Shown piece after piece: positions 62,940-64,000 of a stretch of DNA of 64,000 nt. The notes below the pieces were generated by a model that saw only the letters and a list, made by a program, of their open reading frames with translations, had not been told where the DNA came from and did no database searches. The translations under genes were made by a program, and so were the position numbers. The stretch comes from Phenylobacterium immobile (ATCC 35973). GTDB lineage: Bacteria > Pseudomonadota > Alphaproteobacteria > Caulobacterales > Caulobacteraceae. The stretch is from contig NZ_CVJQ01000001.1 in NCBI RefSeq assembly GCF_001375595.1, positions 1,240,001 through 1,304,000 on the forward strand, in the 5' to 3' direction. Positions within the stretch are counted from its first letter, which is position 1. Each line of letters starts with the position of its first letter.

Positions 62940-63701
62940 ATGGACGCGCTCATCGGCCATACCGGTTTCGTCGGCTCGAACCTGGCGGCCCAGCGAACCT
63001 TCGAAGCCAATTTCAACTCCAAGACGATCGACCAGATTCAGGGACGCGAGTTCGACACCGTCGTCTGCGCCGGGGTCCAGGCCCAGAAATGGTGGGCGAA
63101 CCAGAACCCCGAGGCGGACTGGGACGGCATCCAGGCCCTGATCGACCGGCTTTCGACCGTGACGGCCAAGCGCTTCGTCCTGATCTCGACGGTCGATGTC
63201 TTCCTGCCGCCCGTCGGCTTCACCGAACGCCAGACGGACATCGATGATCCAGGCCTGCACGCCTACGGCAAGAACCGCCTGCGACTCGAGGAATGGGTGG
63301 CCGACCACTTCGAGATGGCCAACATCGTGCGCCTGCCGGCGCTGTTCGGCCCCGGCCTGAAGAAGAACATCATCTTTGACCTGATGACCGACAACCAGGT
63401 CGAGAAGATCGTCCCGAACTCCAGCTTCCAGTGGTACGCGTTGAGTCGGCTCGGCGCCGACCTCGCCACCGTCGAGGCTCAGGGGATCGACCTGGTTCAA
63501 CTGGTCCCCGAACCCCTGCCGACGCAGGAAATCCTCACGACCTTCTTCCCGGACGCCAAGGTCGCGGCCCCCGTCGAGCCGCCGCCGTCCTATGACCTGA
63601 AGACCGAGCACGCCGCGGCGTTCGGTGGCGCGAACGGCTACATCGCGTCGCGCGACAGCGTACTGGCTGAACTCGGCGACTATCTGAAGGGCGCCCGCTG
63701 A
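62940..63701 (+). CDS. Extended short-chain dehydrogenase (NAD-dependent sugar epimerase-like)
   Basis: 253-aa Rossmann protein. N-terminal ALIGHTGFVGSNLAAQ contains the G-x-x-G-x-x-G motif (short start, no lead strand), VLISTVDVFLPP, catalytic YGKNR (Tyr-x3-Lys near 118-122) and RLPALFGPGLKKN. Substrate likely a nucleotide sugar. ATG 62940 with a GGAGG box 11 nt upstream. The stop shares one base with the ATG of the next gene. Shorter than typical extended SDRs (300+), so the C-terminal lid is reduced. Confidence 0.83.
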   Translation: MDALIGHTGFVGSNLAAQRTFEANFNSKTIDQIQGREFDTVVCAGVQAQKWWANQNPEADWDGIQALIDRLSTVTAKRFVLISTVDVFLPPVGFTERQTDIDDPGLHAYGKNRLRLEEWVADHFEMANIVRLPALFGPGLKKNIIFDLMTDNQVEKIVPNSSFQWYALSRLGADLATVEAQGIDLVQLVPEPLPTQEILTTFFPDAKVAAPVEPPPSYDLKTEHAAAFGGANGYIASRDSVLAELGDYLKGAR

Positions 63702-64000
63702 TGAAACTGGGTGTCTCCAACCTCGCCTGGACCGCCGCCGAGGAAGACGCAGCGCTCGCCACCCTGGCGCGTTTCAACGTGAGCGGCCTGGAGGTCGCGC
63801 CGACCCGGATCGCGCCCTGGGCCGAGCTGAACGACGAAACCCTGGGCGCCTTCCGTGCACGGATGGCCGACCACGGCCTGACCATCAGTTCCATGCAGGC
63901 CATCACCTTCGGCTTGAATGACCTGGCCCTGTTCGGCGACGAGGCTTCCGTCGATCGTCTTGTTGAGCACATGGGCGTGGTCGCTGGCATCGGCGCCGCC
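63701..64000 (+). CDS. Sugar phosphate isomerase/epimerase family (TIM barrel), 3' end missing
   Basis: First 100 residues only: KLGVSNLAWTAAEEDAALAT, VSGLEVAPTRIAPWAELNDE, RMADHGLTISSMQAITFGLN, matching the xylose-isomerase-like TIM barrel family (AP endonuclease 2 superfamily) that isomerises or epimerises sugars. The ATG overlaps the SDR stop (TGATG), so the two form one operon. The window edge cuts it off; it is not truncated by mutation. Confidence 0.8.
   Translation, partial: MKLGVSNLAWTAAEEDAALATLARFNVSGLEVAPTRIAPWAELNDETLGAFRARMADHGLTISSMQAITFGLNDLALFGDEASVDRLVEHMGVVAGIGAA

Overview
The window looks like a chromosomal segment of a high-GC alphaproteobacterium of the order Caulobacterales (Caulobacter/Phenylobacterium-like). 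The signs are an eipA (DUF1134) gene under a CtrA-type TTAA-N7-TTAA site, an alphaproteobacterial SOS box (GTTC-N7-GTTC), DUF3309, DUF983 and DUF599 genes, and uniformly GC-rich codons. The genus is inferred, not proven.

Layout. (1) 1-12278 is accessory DNA: the end of a VirB-type type IV secretion operon (virB4-B6-B9-B10-B11), a catalytically degenerate resolvase-like gene, a collapsed arsenic operon (arsR', acr3'-arsC'), fragments of an IS6 transposase and of a serine recombinase, a DUF5681/ParB-methyltransferase pair, and an intact DUF3489-DUF2924-large serine recombinase cassette. A five-unit, 22-bp phased array of AACAGG-N-CCTGTT palindromes follows the cassette. The region stops at the 3' end of a tRNA-Ser(GGA) gene, a plausible island boundary. 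(2) 12369-25444 is core: msrA, an mscS-type channel, transporters, small envelope proteins (including a 45-aa entericidin-like lipoprotein), lepA, eipA, pheT-pheS and rplT-rpmI. (3) 25445-29340 is a second accessory insert between rpmI and infC: a D12-class adenine methylase, small phage-like genes, a cluster of inverted CTTCCCAGTT repeats, and an HNH-type toxin candidate followed by a putative immunity gene. (4) 29369-31425 holds an exported prephenate-dehydratase-like protein and infC. (5) 31542-40676 is envelope sugar metabolism: two glycosyltransferases, galU, glmS, glmM and an acetyltransferase. (6) 40836-43593 is a tandem pair of paralogous MFS transporters. (7) 44062-48892 is a TetR-controlled EmrAB/NodT efflux locus with two identical inverted operators and a frameshifted nodT. 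(8) 48874-53180 holds regulatory and catabolic genes (ACT-domain protein, HAD phosphatase, Rieske oxygenase plus FMN alpha-hydroxy-acid oxidase). (9) 53278-64000 is a polysaccharide or glycoconjugate locus: ugd, a methyltransferase, a 1138-aa triple-glycosyltransferase protein, a 646-aa protein of unknown function, an FAD oxidoreductase, an extended SDR and a TIM-barrel sugar epimerase that runs off the end.

How it fits together. GlmS, GlmM, GalU and Ugd supply amino-sugar phosphates, UDP-glucose and UDP-glucuronate, which the glycosyltransferases here could use for surface polysaccharide. The two accessory blocks show repeated insertion and decay. The least conventional candidates are the toxin/immunity pair at 28236-29321, the phased palindrome array at 11884-11993, and the exported, active-site-altered prephenate-dehydratase homologue at 29369-30235. 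All family names come from reading motifs by eye; no database search was run.
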